Shown: positions 16,303-25,056 of the stretch, piece after piece
Numbering within the stretch: the first letter of the stretch is position 1
Layout of the letters: every line of letters starts with the position of its first letter
Assembly (NCBI RefSeq): GCF_901538265.1
Contig: NZ_LR593886.1
Location: forward strand, 10,003,738 to 10,067,737
DNA from: Gemmata massiliana
Lineage (GTDB): Bacteria > Planctomycetota > Planctomycetia > Gemmatales > Gemmataceae
DNA: 64,000 bases
Direction of reading: 5' to 3'
Position numbers and translations under genes: made by a program
The notes under the pieces: generated by a model
What the model was told of the DNA's origin: nothing
Database searches by the model: none
What the model saw: the letters and a program-made list of their open reading frames with translations, nothing else

Positions 16303-16331
16303 AACAAGCCCTGGAATTTCCAGGGCTTGTT
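16303..16331 (-). terminator. Terminator downstream of tRNA-Ala
   Basis: A 13-bp perfect stem (AACAAGCCCTGGA with its complement) and a 3-base loop, six bases after the tRNA 3' end. On the minus strand it is followed by TCGTTCC, a weak T-tract. It separates the tRNA from the integrase. Confidence 0.65.
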
Positions 16332-16336
16332 CGAGG

Positions 16337-16409
<73 letters not shown>

Positions 16410-16527
16410 TCGGTTCAAATAAAGTAGTGGGGCGAACCCCGGGTGTCAACCCTCCGCCGTTGAGCTAGACGCGAACGTGCCGCAACTGCACAATCACCCA
16501 CATACAGACGCAGCCCGGAGGCAAGTG

Positions 16528-17622
16528 GTGAAGAAGCACGCGGCGCGGTGGTTGGTTCCGTTCCTCAAGTACGGCGTCGGGTTCGGCCTGCTCGCCTATG
16601 TCATCTACAAATATTGGGGGCCACAGAACGGCGGGCCGGGCATCGGGCAGTTGCTCCAGGGGCCAATCGCCTACGAATGGCTGATCGCCGCTGCCGTACT
16701 TCTGGCGACCACTACGTCCATTCAGTTGTACCGTTGGTACCTCCTGGTTCGTGCCCTCGATCTACCCACGAGTCTCCGCAACGCATACCGGCTCGGCCTC
16801 GTCGGGGTCTACTACAACACGTTCTTTCCCGGGTCCGTGGGTGGCGACCTGCTCAAAGCCTATTTCATCGCCAAAGCGCACCCGGAGCGCAAAACGCGGG
16901 CGGTCGCGAGCGTGATCGCAGACCGGGCAATGGGGCTGTTCGGCCTGATTCTGTTCGTTGGCGTATCAGGGTCGATCGCGTGGGCTCTAGGTGACGCGCG
17001 AATCGCCAACAACGCGGACCTGCAACGAATCGTGACCGTCATGGCCGGGATCGCGAGCGGTTCCATTGTCGGCTTTTTGGCGCTGGGGCTGCTACCCGCG
17101 CGCCGCGTGGACCGGTTCGCATCGCGGTTGAAGTGGGTACCCAAAATCGGCACCTCACTCTCCGAAATGTGGTACGCCGTGTGGATGTACCGTCAGCGGC
17201 TGAAAGTGGTCGTGCTAGGCGTGTGCATTTCGGCGGTCGCTCACTGCGCGCTGGTCCTCTCGTTCCACTGTGCGTCCCGTGTGTTTCCGCCGAGTGACCC
17301 GGCGACCGAACTCGCGTCCGTTTCGGAGCACTTCGTCATCGCACCGATCGGGTTCATCGTGCAAGCGGTCCCGATTTCACCCGGGGGCGTCGGCGTCGGT
17401 GAAGCCGCGTTCGCGGGCCTCTACAAGATCTCGGGCCGCCCCGAAACGCGCGGGGTCATCGCCCGGCTTTCGCTCCGAATCGTGGAGTGGCTCCTCGGCA
17501 TCATCGGGTACATCGTCTTCTTGCGGATGCGTGCGGAAGTGATCGAAGTGCAGCACGAAGTGGAAGAGGAACAAGAGCACGAAGCCACAGACCAAGAAAA
17601 AGCGAAAGTCGAAGAGAAATAA
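16528..17622 (+). CDS. Flippase-like (lysylphosphatidylglycerol synthase TM region) membrane protein
   Basis: A polytopic membrane protein of the UPF0104/LPG_synthase_TM family, which includes the flippase half of MprF and AglD-type proteins. About eight hydrophobic spans are seen. Conserved-looking features are NTFFPGSVGGDLLKAY early on (a family signature), ASVIADRAMGLFGL, and PISPGGVGVGEAAF near the end, also typical. The C-terminus is charged and glutamate-rich. I chose GTG 16528 (GGAGG six bases upstream) over an earlier GTG at 16477. The transported lipid is unknown. The gene ends inside the stem of a strong terminator. Confidence 0.85.
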   Translation: MKKHAARWLVPFLKYGVGFGLLAYVIYKYWGPQNGGPGIGQLLQGPIAYEWLIAAAVLLATTTSIQLYRWYLLVRALDLPTSLRNAYRLGLVGVYYNTFFPGSVGGDLLKAYFIAKAHPERKTRAVASVIADRAMGLFGLILFVGVSGSIAWALGDARIANNADLQRIVTVMAGIASGSIVGFLALGLLPARRVDRFASRLKWVPKIGTSLSEMWYAVWMYRQRLKVVVLGVCISAVAHCALVLSFHCASRVFPPSDPATELASVSEHFVIAPIGFIVQAVPISPGGVGVGEAAFAGLYKISGRPETRGVIARLSLRIVEWLLGIIGYIVFLRMRAEVIEVQHEVEEEQEHEATDQEKAKVEEK

Positions 17623-17673
17623 AGCCGGTGTCGCCGGGCGCTCCCAATAGAGCGCCCGGCGACACCGGCTTTA
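17620..17673. terminator. 24-bp perfect terminator hairpin, stop codon inside the stem
   Basis: Arms 17620-17643 and 17650-17673 pair over 24 bp with a 6-base loop, followed on the plus strand by TTTCACG; the stem's own end TTTATTTC is T-rich. The stop codon of the preceding gene forms the start of the stem. Symmetry allows bidirectional action. Confidence 0.85.
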
Positions 17674-17689
17674 TTTCACGTTGAGCGCA

Positions 17690-17812
17690 AAAAACAAACC
17701 GCCCGGACCTTTGGTAGCCTCTCCCCTCTACCAAGTGCCCGAGCGGTTGTATTTAAGCGAGTTCCTTCGCTGAGTGGTTGGTCGAGCGGCCTCTCCCCTC
17801 CGCTCGGTTTCC
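17690..17812 (-). ncRNA. Candidate small RNA with two hairpins carrying an identical loop
   Basis: Two hairpins of 7 bp at 17711-17734 and 17783-17806 have unrelated stems but the same 10-base loop (AGGGGAGAGG on the minus strand, CCTCTCCCCT on the plus). A small stem lies between them (AGCGA/TCGCT). Compensated stems with a constant loop argue for a folded RNA. On the minus strand the first hairpin sits in a longer AACCGC/GCGGTT stem followed by TGTTTTTT, a terminator-like end near 17690, so minus is the favoured strand; the plus strand would present C-rich anti-ribosome-binding-site loops. The 548-base interval 17623-18170 has no other gene. Confidence 0.45.
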
Positions 17813-18170
17813 CTTATCAGCTTTCGGTTCGCCGACTGAGTTAATGCACGACGTGTGCCAACCCTCATTTCTTCTTGCTACTCGCTGCAATCAATTGCCG
17901 CAACTCATGATTTTCACGCATTTTGTAGACGAGAAATATTGCGATATCTTTCCGCTCCGTTTCTCACATTGCGCCGAAGCTGCTGTTTGCACAGGCACGG
18001 GAAAACAGGCAGTGCCGCGCCTTGTGACATTTCCGACAAGCAAATTGTGTGAACCGACCCCACTTCCGACCCGACCATACACTTGGCGTTGTTGACGCAG
18101 CGCGTCCCTGACCCGTACCATCGGGATAGTCATCTTTAAATGCGTTCGCGTTCACGCTTCGGGAGCAGAC

Positions 18171-19160
18171 ATGGCCACGGACGTTCGGCTCAAAGAAGAA
18201 CTGCCCGCGATCACGGATCAGCTCGTCGAAACGTACACCGAATGCAGCCGGCTGAACCACCTCGCGCACGAACCGCTGCCCAACCGCGATGCGGTGGCCG
18301 GCATCGTCACGGACCTTTTTGAGGTGCTCTACCCCGGTTACGGGAAGCGCCAGAACCTTCACATCGGTAACATCGGCTACTACGTCGGTAGCCTCATCGA
18401 CGCACTACATGACAAATTGACCACCCAAATCGCCCGCGCGCTGCGTCACGAACTTTGCCACGAACGCGACTCCGCTACGGAATCGTGGGAAAACGCGAAC
18501 GACGACAAGCCGCACGTGGACTGCGAGAAAATAGCCCAACCGAAGGCTGTGGAACTGCTCCGCCGGCTCGCGGACGTGCGGAAGACACTCGAGCTGGACG
18601 TAGAAGCGGCGTTCCGCGGCGACCCGGCCGCGCGCAGCCACCACGAAATCATCTTCTGCTACCCCGGCCTCGAAGCGATCACCGTGTACCGCGTCGCGCA
18701 CGAATTGCACGGGCTGGGAATACCGTTCATCCCGCGCATGATGACCGAACTCGCCCACGCGAAGACGGGCATCGACATTCACCCCGGCGCGACGATCGGT
18801 CCGGGGTTCTTCATCGACCACGGAACCGGCGTGGTGATCGGTGAAACGTGCCACATTGGGCGGGGCGTGAAACTCTACCAGGGTGTAACGCTCGGGGCAC
18901 TCAGCTTCACGAAGGACGACGACGGGGCGCTGCTCCACGGGAATTACAAGCGCCACCCGACGCTCGAAGACGGCGTGATCGTGTACGCGAACGCCACCAT
19001 CCTCGGCGGCCAGACTGTGGTCGGCACGCGGGCCGTGGTCGGCTCGAACGTGTGGCTGACGGAAAGCGTCCCACCGGACACGACCGTTGTGCTGGAGAAG
19101 CCCAAATTGCGACTCAAGGGCGCCAAGCCGGTCAACGAGCCGCTGACGTATGAGATCTGA
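18171..19160 (+). CDS. cysE: Serine O-acetyltransferase
   Basis: A 329-residue enzyme that acetylates serine from acetyl-CoA, the first step of cysteine synthesis. The N-terminal helical part (about 1-180) is followed by the SAT-specific catalytic segment [18 protein letters not shown]-type residues (here [17 protein letters not shown], with catalytic Asp/His pair) and hexapeptide repeats ([19 protein letters not shown]). The C-terminus is short and lacks the usual terminal isoleucine-tail of E. coli CysE except for a final Ile. GGGAG lies five bases before the ATG. The partner enzyme CysK is encoded at 54991 in the same window, not in an operon. Confidence 0.92.
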   Translation: MATDVRLKEELPAITDQLVETYTECSRLNHLAHEPLPNRDAVAGIVTDLFEVLYPGYGKRQNLHIGNIGYYVGSLIDALHDKLTTQIARALRHELCHERDSATESWENANDDKPHVDCEKIAQPKAVELLRRLADVRKTLELDVEAAFRGDPAARSHHEIIFCYPGLEAITVYRVAHELHGLGIPFIPRMMTELAHAKTGIDIHPGATIGPGFFIDHGTGVVIGETCHIGRGVKLYQGVTLGALSFTKDDDGALLHGNYKRHPTLEDGVIVYANATILGGQTVVGTRAVVGSNVWLTESVPPDTTVVLEKPKLRLKGAKPVNEPLTYEI

Positions 19161-19233
19161 GTCGCGGGATACATTGCGTTCGTGGGGCGAGTTGGTGCCC
19201 GTTCCACGATTACTCACGACAACCGATGCTCCC

Positions 19234-19485
19234 ATGACCGACGCCGAAGTATCGCGTCTCGACGACTACCGCTTCCAAATGGGCCACGACGCCGGGAACC
19301 TAGCGATGGCCCTCGACCAGCTCACCGACGCACTGACCGCGCTCAATCAGCACACCGTCTACTACCGCCTGGAACAGGGCCAGCGCAAAGCCCCGCCGCC
19401 GGACCTCGTTCCGCTAATCGCGGTACTGGCTGATACAAAACAGCTCGTGCAAGAATCGCTCTTGCGGCTCAAGGGCAAGGAATGA
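19234..19485 (+). CDS. Hypothetical protein, 83 residues
   Basis: A short helical protein (MTDAEVSRLDDYRF...) with heptad-like Leu/Ala spacing (LAMALDQLTDALTAL) and a basic end. It follows cysE by 73 bases on the same strand. Met 19234 was chosen because the upstream extension overlaps the cysE end and has no family features. No function can be assigned. Confidence 0.45.
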   Translation: MTDAEVSRLDDYRFQMGHDAGNLAMALDQLTDALTALNQHTVYYRLEQGQRKAPPPDLVPLIAVLADTKQLVQESLLRLKGKE

Positions 19486-19606
19486 CTTCGCATCGCGTCT
19501 GTGCGCTGTGCGGTAGTCGGTACGCACGTCTTTGGGGTACAATCGGATCATTCAACATGCGCCGCACGGCGCGAAGATTTCAGTGCGGCTTAGTCCGAGG
19601 CGCGTC

Positions 19607-20287
19607 ATGAGCGACGAACTCGCTTTACTCGCCGCGATCTTCTCCCACCCGAACGAGGACACTCCGCGCCTCGTGTTCGCGGACTGGCTCGACGAAAACG
19701 GCCAACCCGAGCGCGCGGAGTTCATTCGCTTGCAGATCAAGTATCACCGCGGGAGCGACACGAACCCTCAAGCCCATGCCCGGCTGCTGCACCTGCTCTC
19801 GGTTCACGAACGCAAGTGGTTGGGGTTCGAGGTCGAGTGCGACGTCGAGTGGCACTTCCGGCGCGGGTTCCCGGAACAACTGACGACCCACATTCGCAAC
19901 TTGCTCGAACACTGGGAGCGGTTCGCGGCCGTGGGTTCGCTCCGTGATTTGTGCGTGACCGGTGGCCGAAAGCGCGCCGTTGAAGCGCTGGTACAAATGC
20001 GCTGGGCGCCCTCCTGGAAGCGCATCATCATCCACGCGGACTTCGCTTACGACGGCGGGTTGGTCGGGTGCGAACCGATGATCGTGAGCCTCGCTTCGTG
20101 CCCGCGGGTGGCCCAACTCGAAGAACTCAACTTAACCGGGTTCGAGGTTTCTCCCCGGGCCGCTCAAGCGATTATTACCAGCGAGCACCTCACCCCACTC
20201 GCGCGATTGAGCTTCCGATCCGTCGTCTGGAGTTCCGAAACCCGCGCCATTCTGAGTAAACACTTCGGTGACCGCCTCCGCGCGTGA
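19607..20287 (+). CDS. TIGR02996 domain protein
   Basis: A 226-residue protein opening MSDELALLAAIFSHPNEDTP followed by RLVFADWLDENG, the TIGR02996 repeat-companion motif. The rest reads as degenerate leucine-rich repeats (VAQLEELNLTGFEVSPRAAQ, LTPLARLSF), the usual partner of this domain in Gemmata. Exact role unknown; thought to be a paralogous family. Start at 19607 fits the family opening. Its stop nearly touches the end of the convergent CoA-transferase gene (2 bases). Confidence 0.85.
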   Translation: MSDELALLAAIFSHPNEDTPRLVFADWLDENGQPERAEFIRLQIKYHRGSDTNPQAHARLLHLLSVHERKWLGFEVECDVEWHFRRGFPEQLTTHIRNLLEHWERFAAVGSLRDLCVTGGRKRAVEALVQMRWAPSWKRIIIHADFAYDGGLVGCEPMIVSLASCPRVAQLEELNLTGFEVSPRAAQAIITSEHLTPLARLSFRSVVWSSETRAILSKHFGDRLRA

Positions 20288-20289
20288 TC

Positions 20290-21108
20290 CTACCCCGCGC
20301 GCCCCAAAATGTACCGCCCCGGGTCGACTTCCGTGCGCAGAATGTGGAGCTGCTCCGCGTTCGGCTCGACGGTGGTGCCGAGCGGATCACACGCTTCCAG
20401 CGCGAACCCGGTCGCAGCGCGCACCTGGTCGAGAGTTTTGCCGGGGTGGAGACTCTTCACCCGCATGCGCTTCGTGTCCGGAACGAAGTCCAGTACGCAC
20501 AAATCTGTGATGACACGGTGCGGGCCGGTGTGCAATGGCAGGCCCGCAGCCTCTCTCGCGCCCGAACCCGTCAGGTAGCCGGGCGTCGTGAGGAAATCGA
20601 GCTTCTCGACGAACTTCTTGGCGTCGTGCTTCATCACGATCAGCGTGCGCCAGCAGAACGACGCGAGATCGTTCGCGCCACCGCTCCCGGGCAAGCGCAC
20701 TTTCGGCTTGGCGTGCGGGCCGATCACGGTGGAATTCAGGTTGCCGAACGGGTCGATCTGCGCGCCCGAAAGAAACGTGTAGTCGACCATCCCGCGCTGG
20801 CAGAACTGCATCACGTCGGCCATCGAGGTCGCGAGCACGGCGCGGTGGAACGTGGTACTGTCCCCGACGCTGACCGGCATGGTCGGGAGTTGCGGTGCGA
20901 CACCGCCGGCCTCGAACATGATGACCAGATTCGGGGCGTGCGTGCGCTGCGCGAGCATGGCCGCGGCGCACGGCAACCCGGTCCCGACCGCCACCGTTTT
21001 GCCGTCGTCGAGTTCGCGGGCGGCACAGCAGATCATCAGCTCCATCGGACTGAACGACATGACCGGTCCCCGAGTGACAACGAGGTGCGACACTTTGCTC
21101 CGTTCCAC
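20290..21108 (-). CDS. CoA-transferase, beta-type subunit
   Basis: A 272-residue family I CoA-transferase beta-type subunit, similar to GctB of glutaconate CoA-transferase. Motifs include AVGTGLPCAAAMLAQ near the N-terminus, MFEAGGVAP, YTFLSGAQIDPFGNLN and the glycine motif LPGSGGANDLAS. This class works as an alpha/beta pair that moves CoA between acids. No alpha subunit gene lies next to it, so the partner must be elsewhere. The protein likely starts at GTG 21108, though GTG 21093 with GGAG upstream is possible. Confidence 0.8.
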   Translation of the reverse strand: MERSKVSHLVVTRGPVMSFSPMELMICCAARELDDGKTVAVGTGLPCAAAMLAQRTHAPNLVIMFEAGGVAPQLPTMPVSVGDSTTFHRAVLATSMADVMQFCQRGMVDYTFLSGAQIDPFGNLNSTVIGPHAKPKVRLPGSGGANDLASFCWRTLIVMKHDAKKFVEKLDFLTTPGYLTGSGAREAAGLPLHTGPHRVITDLCVLDFVPDTKRMRVKSLHPGKTLDQVRAATGFALEACDPLGTTVEPNAEQLHILRTEVDPGRYILGRAG

Positions 21109-21204
21109 AATTGAATTACCGCAGACGGATCAGCGCGCGAGTATTATTCTTTACTGAATACACCGACCCCGCAACTACTGGTTCCTACCCCCGAGGAATA
21201 CTCC

Positions 21205-22227
21205 GTGAGTACGGTCCCCGTTCCGTCCGCGTCCGCTCCCGTCCCTACCACACCGGAACCGTCGACCGCGCTCCCCGCACCAACATCAACTCCCGCCGCA
21301 CGCGCCCGTAAACGGCGCGTGTTCTGGTTCCTGGCCGCGATCGTGACAGTTCACTTACTCGTTCCGCTCGCCTTCCTACCCTACACGTTCGTGTGGTGGG
21401 GCATTCCCGCGCTCATCATCGGGAACTTCGTCTTCGGCTCGCTCGGGATCAACCTGGGCTACCACCGGATGCTGACGCACTCCGCCGCGAAGTTCCCCAA
21501 GCCCCTGGAGCGGCTCTGGGTGCTGTTCGGCGTGTGCAGCATGGAAGGTTCCCCGCTGTGGTGGGTGTGTACGCACCGGATTCACCACCAGCACAGCGAC
21601 GACGAGGGCGACCCGCACAGCCCCAAAGACCACTTCTACTGGGGCCACATGGAGTGGATCTACACCGCAGACGACCGGCGCCAGAAGCTCGACACCTACG
21701 CGCGGTACGTCCCCGACCTGATGGGCGACAAGTTCCTGCGCTGGCTGCACCGCGGCGAGAAGTGGCTGCTCGTGTGGCTCGCCCACGTCGTGCTGCTCAC
21801 CGCGATCGGGTTCGGGGCCGGGTTCCTGTTCTTCGACGCGACCGCCGACGCGGTCCAGTTCGGCGTGCAGTGGTTCCTGTGGGCGGTGATCGTTCGCACG
21901 GTGTACGTGTGGCATATCACGTGGCTGGTGAACTCCGCGGCCCACCGATGGGGGTACCGCAACTACAGCACGAACGACGGGAGCCGGAACAACTGGCTCG
22001 TGGCGCTGCTCACCAACGGGGAGGGCTGGCACAACAACCACCACGCGGCCCCGCGCGCGTGCTCGCAGGGGCACCGGTGGTGGGAGGTCGACCTCACGTT
22101 CACGTTCGTCCGCGGGCTGCAACTCGTCGGGCTCGCGTGGAACGTGGCCCCGGTGAAGGTTCCCAAGCACATCGCCACAGGCGCAAAGGAATCGGTACCG
22201 GGAACGGAAGAAGTTCCGAACGGATAG
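21205..22227 (+). CDS. Membrane fatty acid desaturase (acyl-CoA delta-9 type)
   Basis: A 340-residue integral-membrane di-iron desaturase. All three histidine boxes are present: HRMLTH (87-92), HRIHHQH (124-130) and GWHNNHH (about 275-281). Hydrophobic spans (about 40-82 and 170-235) flank them. It introduces a double bond into acyl chains of membrane lipids. The start is GTG 21205, with GAGGA nine bases upstream. A long proline/alanine/threonine-rich N-terminal stretch (2-33) is likely disordered. It is followed 24 bases later by the deoxyribosyltransferase-like gene. Confidence 0.92.
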   Translation: MSTVPVPSASAPVPTTPEPSTALPAPTSTPAARARKRRVFWFLAAIVTVHLLVPLAFLPYTFVWWGIPALIIGNFVFGSLGINLGYHRMLTHSAAKFPKPLERLWVLFGVCSMEGSPLWWVCTHRIHHQHSDDEGDPHSPKDHFYWGHMEWIYTADDRRQKLDTYARYVPDLMGDKFLRWLHRGEKWLLVWLAHVVLLTAIGFGAGFLFFDATADAVQFGVQWFLWAVIVRTVYVWHITWLVNSAAHRWGYRNYSTNDGSRNNWLVALLTNGEGWHNNHHAAPRACSQGHRWWEVDLTFTFVRGLQLVGLAWNVAPVKVPKHIATGAKESVPGTEEVPNG

Positions 22228-22251
22228 TCCGGACCGTTCTGGGAGCGAACC

Positions 22252-22719
22252 ATGACCTACGTCGAAGCCCTCACGGAGTACGATGGCCCCGGTCCGAGTA
22301 TATTTCTCGCCGGGGGTATCAGCGGCACGTTCGACTGGCAGGCGGACGTGATCGCGCGGCTCGCGGACCTGCCGCTCGTGCTCCTCAACCCACGCCGGCG
22401 CAACTTCCCGATGGACGATCCGTCCGCGGCCCACGCCCAAATCGCGTGGGAGTTCCGGCACCTCCAACGAGCCACCGCGGTACTGTTTTGGTTCCCGCCC
22501 GAAACACTCTGCCCGATCGCGCTCTACGAACTCGGCGGCCGCGCCCAGATCCGCGAGCAGCCCCTCTTTGTCGGCACCCACCCGGACTACGCACGCAGAC
22601 TGGACGTGGAGGTTCAGTTGAAACAGGCCCGACCCGAGGTCGCGGTGGTGAGCACGACCGAGGCGCTCGCCGGGCAGGTGCGAGCGTGGGCTGCCGGTCG
22701 GCTGAAGCCGCAGGAATGA
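22252..22719 (+). CDS. Nucleoside 2-deoxyribosyltransferase-like protein
   Basis: A 155-residue protein with the fold motifs of the family: PSIFLAGGISG (residues about 15-25), LNPRRRNFPMDD, then IAWEFRHLQRATAVLFWFPP and ALYELGGRA, where the acidic residue of the last motif is the usual catalytic Glu region. Such proteins swap bases on deoxynucleosides or cleave nucleotides; the substrate here is unknown. GGGAG precedes the ATG. It lies just after the desaturase and before a terminator hairpin. Confidence 0.8.
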   Translation: MTYVEALTEYDGPGPSIFLAGGISGTFDWQADVIARLADLPLVLLNPRRRNFPMDDPSAAHAQIAWEFRHLQRATAVLFWFPPETLCPIALYELGGRAQIREQPLFVGTHPDYARRLDVEVQLKQARPEVAVVSTTEALAGQVRAWAAGRLKPQE

Positions 22720-22813
22720 CCCTCGTTCTCGGTTTGGCATGGCGCGTGCTTTATCTTCTTTCGGCATGGCAACCCCGACAGTGTCAGCGGGACATTGTCG
22801 GAGGCTTGGGCGG

Positions 22814-22848
22814 AACGAGCCGTTGGGGGTGGTCCCCAGCGGCTCGTT
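22814..22848 (+). terminator. Terminator after the deoxyribosyltransferase-like gene
   Basis: A long stem AACGAGCCG...CGGCTCGTT with an inner TGGGG/CCCCA, followed by TCTTTTC. It lies in the 304-base interval 22720-23023, which otherwise holds no gene. Confidence 0.75.
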
Positions 22849-23023
22849 TCTTTTCATTGGTGTTTTGCACGTGCCATCCCCTCCGTACCCGTCAAATTCG
22901 TGCTCTTCCGCCACTCAACGCCACTGACCGAACGACGCTCACGCTGGTTGTCCGCCAATCACTGATCTCCTGCTCGAAACACCTCTGCGGTAAGCTAAAG
23001 AAAAATTAATTTTGGAGCGCATC

Positions 23024-24286
23024 GTGTGGGTTCCGTTCGACACGTTCGGTGAGATCCGAGGTCGCGTACTCGGGGTATCCCTCCCGTACCCGAACGGGCA
23101 GGTACTCGTGTGGACCGACCAGGGGTTGTTCTCGCTCTGGTACTTTCGCTCCGCGTTCATCAACAAGCTCCTCCCGACCGCCGCTGGGGGGCACATCAAC
23201 CCTGCTACCGGCTCGATGACCTGGAACGGAGCCGAGTACCCGATGTTCGGCCCGCACACGCCGCAAAACGACCCACGAACCCAGGCGCGACACCCCAGCG
23301 GCGAGCGTGTCACGATCGATCCGGCCGACGGCGTCGTTCACGTCCTGGACGCGGCCGGGGCCGTTCAGCAGATCGTGGACGCGGTAGACGCGGAGGAATG
23401 GGCAATGGCCGCGTTCAGCGTGGACGGGAAAGCCCTTGTCGTCGCCGATACGACCAGCGTGCGCGTCTTCCGGTACGAGGCCACTACGGGAAGCGAGCGT
23501 CCGCGCTGGGCGGCACTCGCGAACGAGGGCGACCAGAACCAACTGCTCCAAGCGATTCTCGCGAACCCGGACGAAGACACCCCGCGCCTCATCTACGCGG
23601 ACTGGCTCGACGAGCACGACGACCCAGCCCGTGCCGAGTTCATCCGAGTGCAGTGCCGGATCGCGGCGCGACTCCCATACGAAACCCTTCCGACTGATCC
23701 CGACCACCAGCGCGAACTTCAACTCGTGTCCCAAATGAGCGAGCGCTGGTTAGCCGAACTGCCCACGGTCCGCGGAGTGCGGTGGATCGGGTTCTGGCGC
23801 GGGTTCCCCAGTGTGTCGGTGATTAGCCCCACCACGCTCGTTCGTGCCGCGCCGAAGATTTGGTCTACGGCCCCGGTCGAATGGGCGACGATCACCGGAT
23901 TGAATCAGAACGGCGCACGACTCCTCGCTGACTCCGAGGTGTTCGACCGACTCCGCGTGATCGAAATCGACCGGTACGCCATTCAGCGCGACGGAGAGAA
24001 GCCGCTCCGCACGCTGTTCCACGCACCGCGTGCCGCGGCACTCAAGCGGCTCTACCTCCCGCAAGGGGTTGGCGAACCCGGCCTGATCGCCGTCATCAGT
24101 AGTCCACACCTGACCGGGCTGGAGTGGCTCGCGATCGGTGCCGGCACGCTGACCAACACCGCGGCCGAAGTGCTGATAACCACCCCAGGGTTGCGGAACC
24201 TTCGCGGCGGATCGTTCGTATCGCACCGGTTGAGTGACACGTTCCGAAAGCGACTGAAGGACCGCTTCCCGAACGCAATCGTGTGA
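23024..24286 (+). CDS. Protein with beta-rich N-terminus and internal TIGR02996 domain
   Basis: A 420-residue protein. Residues about 1-160 are beta-rich with short repeats such as WTDQGLFSLWYF and GVVHVLDAAGAVQQIVDA, resembling propeller-like blades. An internal TIGR02996 domain follows (about 164-200: LLQAILANPDEDTPRLIYAD then WLDEHDDPARAEF), and the C-terminus has degenerate leucine-rich repeats (LKRLYLPQGV, LTGLEWLAIG). The start is read as GTG 23024 with GGAG six bases upstream; a TTG four codons earlier is the alternative. An internal rather than N-terminal companion domain is uncommon. Confidence 0.7.
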   Translation: MWVPFDTFGEIRGRVLGVSLPYPNGQVLVWTDQGLFSLWYFRSAFINKLLPTAAGGHINPATGSMTWNGAEYPMFGPHTPQNDPRTQARHPSGERVTIDPADGVVHVLDAAGAVQQIVDAVDAEEWAMAAFSVDGKALVVADTTSVRVFRYEATTGSERPRWAALANEGDQNQLLQAILANPDEDTPRLIYADWLDEHDDPARAEFIRVQCRIAARLPYETLPTDPDHQRELQLVSQMSERWLAELPTVRGVRWIGFWRGFPSVSVISPTTLVRAAPKIWSTAPVEWATITGLNQNGARLLADSEVFDRLRVIEIDRYAIQRDGEKPLRTLFHAPRAAALKRLYLPQGVGEPGLIAVISSPHLTGLEWLAIGAGTLTNTAAEVLITTPGLRNLRGGSFVSHRLSDTFRKRLKDRFPNAIV

Positions 24287-25056
24287 ATTTTCCTTAACTC
24301 ATTTCGCAGAAACGACTTTTGCGTAAGTTGCTAACATTTGCTGACAATTCCGGCCCGTGAGGGGCAGCAAAGGGATAAAAATACTTAATTCGCTGAGATT
24401 TTCAGGAATTTAGACATCCTTCAGCGCCTCGACCAATCCGCACAGCGACTAACATTTGCCAGCAGCTCGTACTCGTCGAGTCCGTGCGACCAACATGCAG
24501 ATCACGTTTCCGCACATAGTTGGTAACGGGACACCCGGCCTACACAATTATAGTGGACAAAATTACAAAAATCAACTCGATTGGTGCCCGCGTTCGGGTC
24601 ATTACTTCAAACAAACTCTGTAATCATCGCTCGTTCACGACACGAATATTCGCGCCTGTGTACCAACGAAGCCAACAATTAGGCCGGTGTTGTAATTGCG
24701 TTGTTCGCTGCAAACATCGTTGAACTGAGCAGTTAATGCGATCGTGACTTAAAATGATGCGTCGAACAATTTGTTGAAATATTTCGTGCTGGCGCCACGT
24801 ACCGCATTTTGAGCGCTGCTGCCTGTGCCCGTTTAAGCAGCGACTAGTTTCAACTCAATAGCTTCGTCTCACGACTAATAACAGACTTTATTGTCCAATA
24901 AAGTCTCTTTTTGCTTATTGGCCGACGCACGTACCTCGCGCCGGTCCCGATATCCGGTCGTCTGTTGGTCTTACGTATCGCTTCACAAAAACGGCAGGCG
25001 CCCGGAACAACGCGGCGAAGGGTTCCGCGTTTCCCCTCGTGACTGGAGGAGACCGT
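24287..25056. other. 770-base AT-rich non-coding interval with an orphan terminator
   Basis: No ORF here has a ribosome-binding site and family-like composition. The interval is clearly AT-richer than its flanks (24.29-24.93 kb). A similar CTAACATTTGC word occurs at about 24329 and 24448. At 24883-24906 an 11-bp hairpin AGACTTTATTG/CAATAAAGTCT is followed by CTTTTTG, a good terminator about 600 bases after the nearest upstream gene, so a non-coding transcript or long 3' region is possible. A short leader with GGAGGAG precedes the gene at 25057. Confidence 0.5.
24883..24906 (+). terminator. Orphan rho-independent terminator
   Basis: 11-bp perfect arms with a 2-base loop and following CTTTTTG; no annotated gene ends within 590 bases upstream. 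Confidence 0.7.

Noticed and set aside
17690-17812. Reading the twin-loop RNA as a CsrA-sequestering RNA
   Set aside because: The loops contain GGGGA but not the usual ANGGA; kept only as an untested possibility.
21376-22914. 512-codon minus-strand frame opposite the desaturase
   Set aside because: Antisense of two genes with intact motifs; shadow frame.
24520-24723. 67-codon plus-strand ORF in the AT-rich gap
   Set aside because: No ribosome-binding site, unlike the codon use of neighbours; probably chance.
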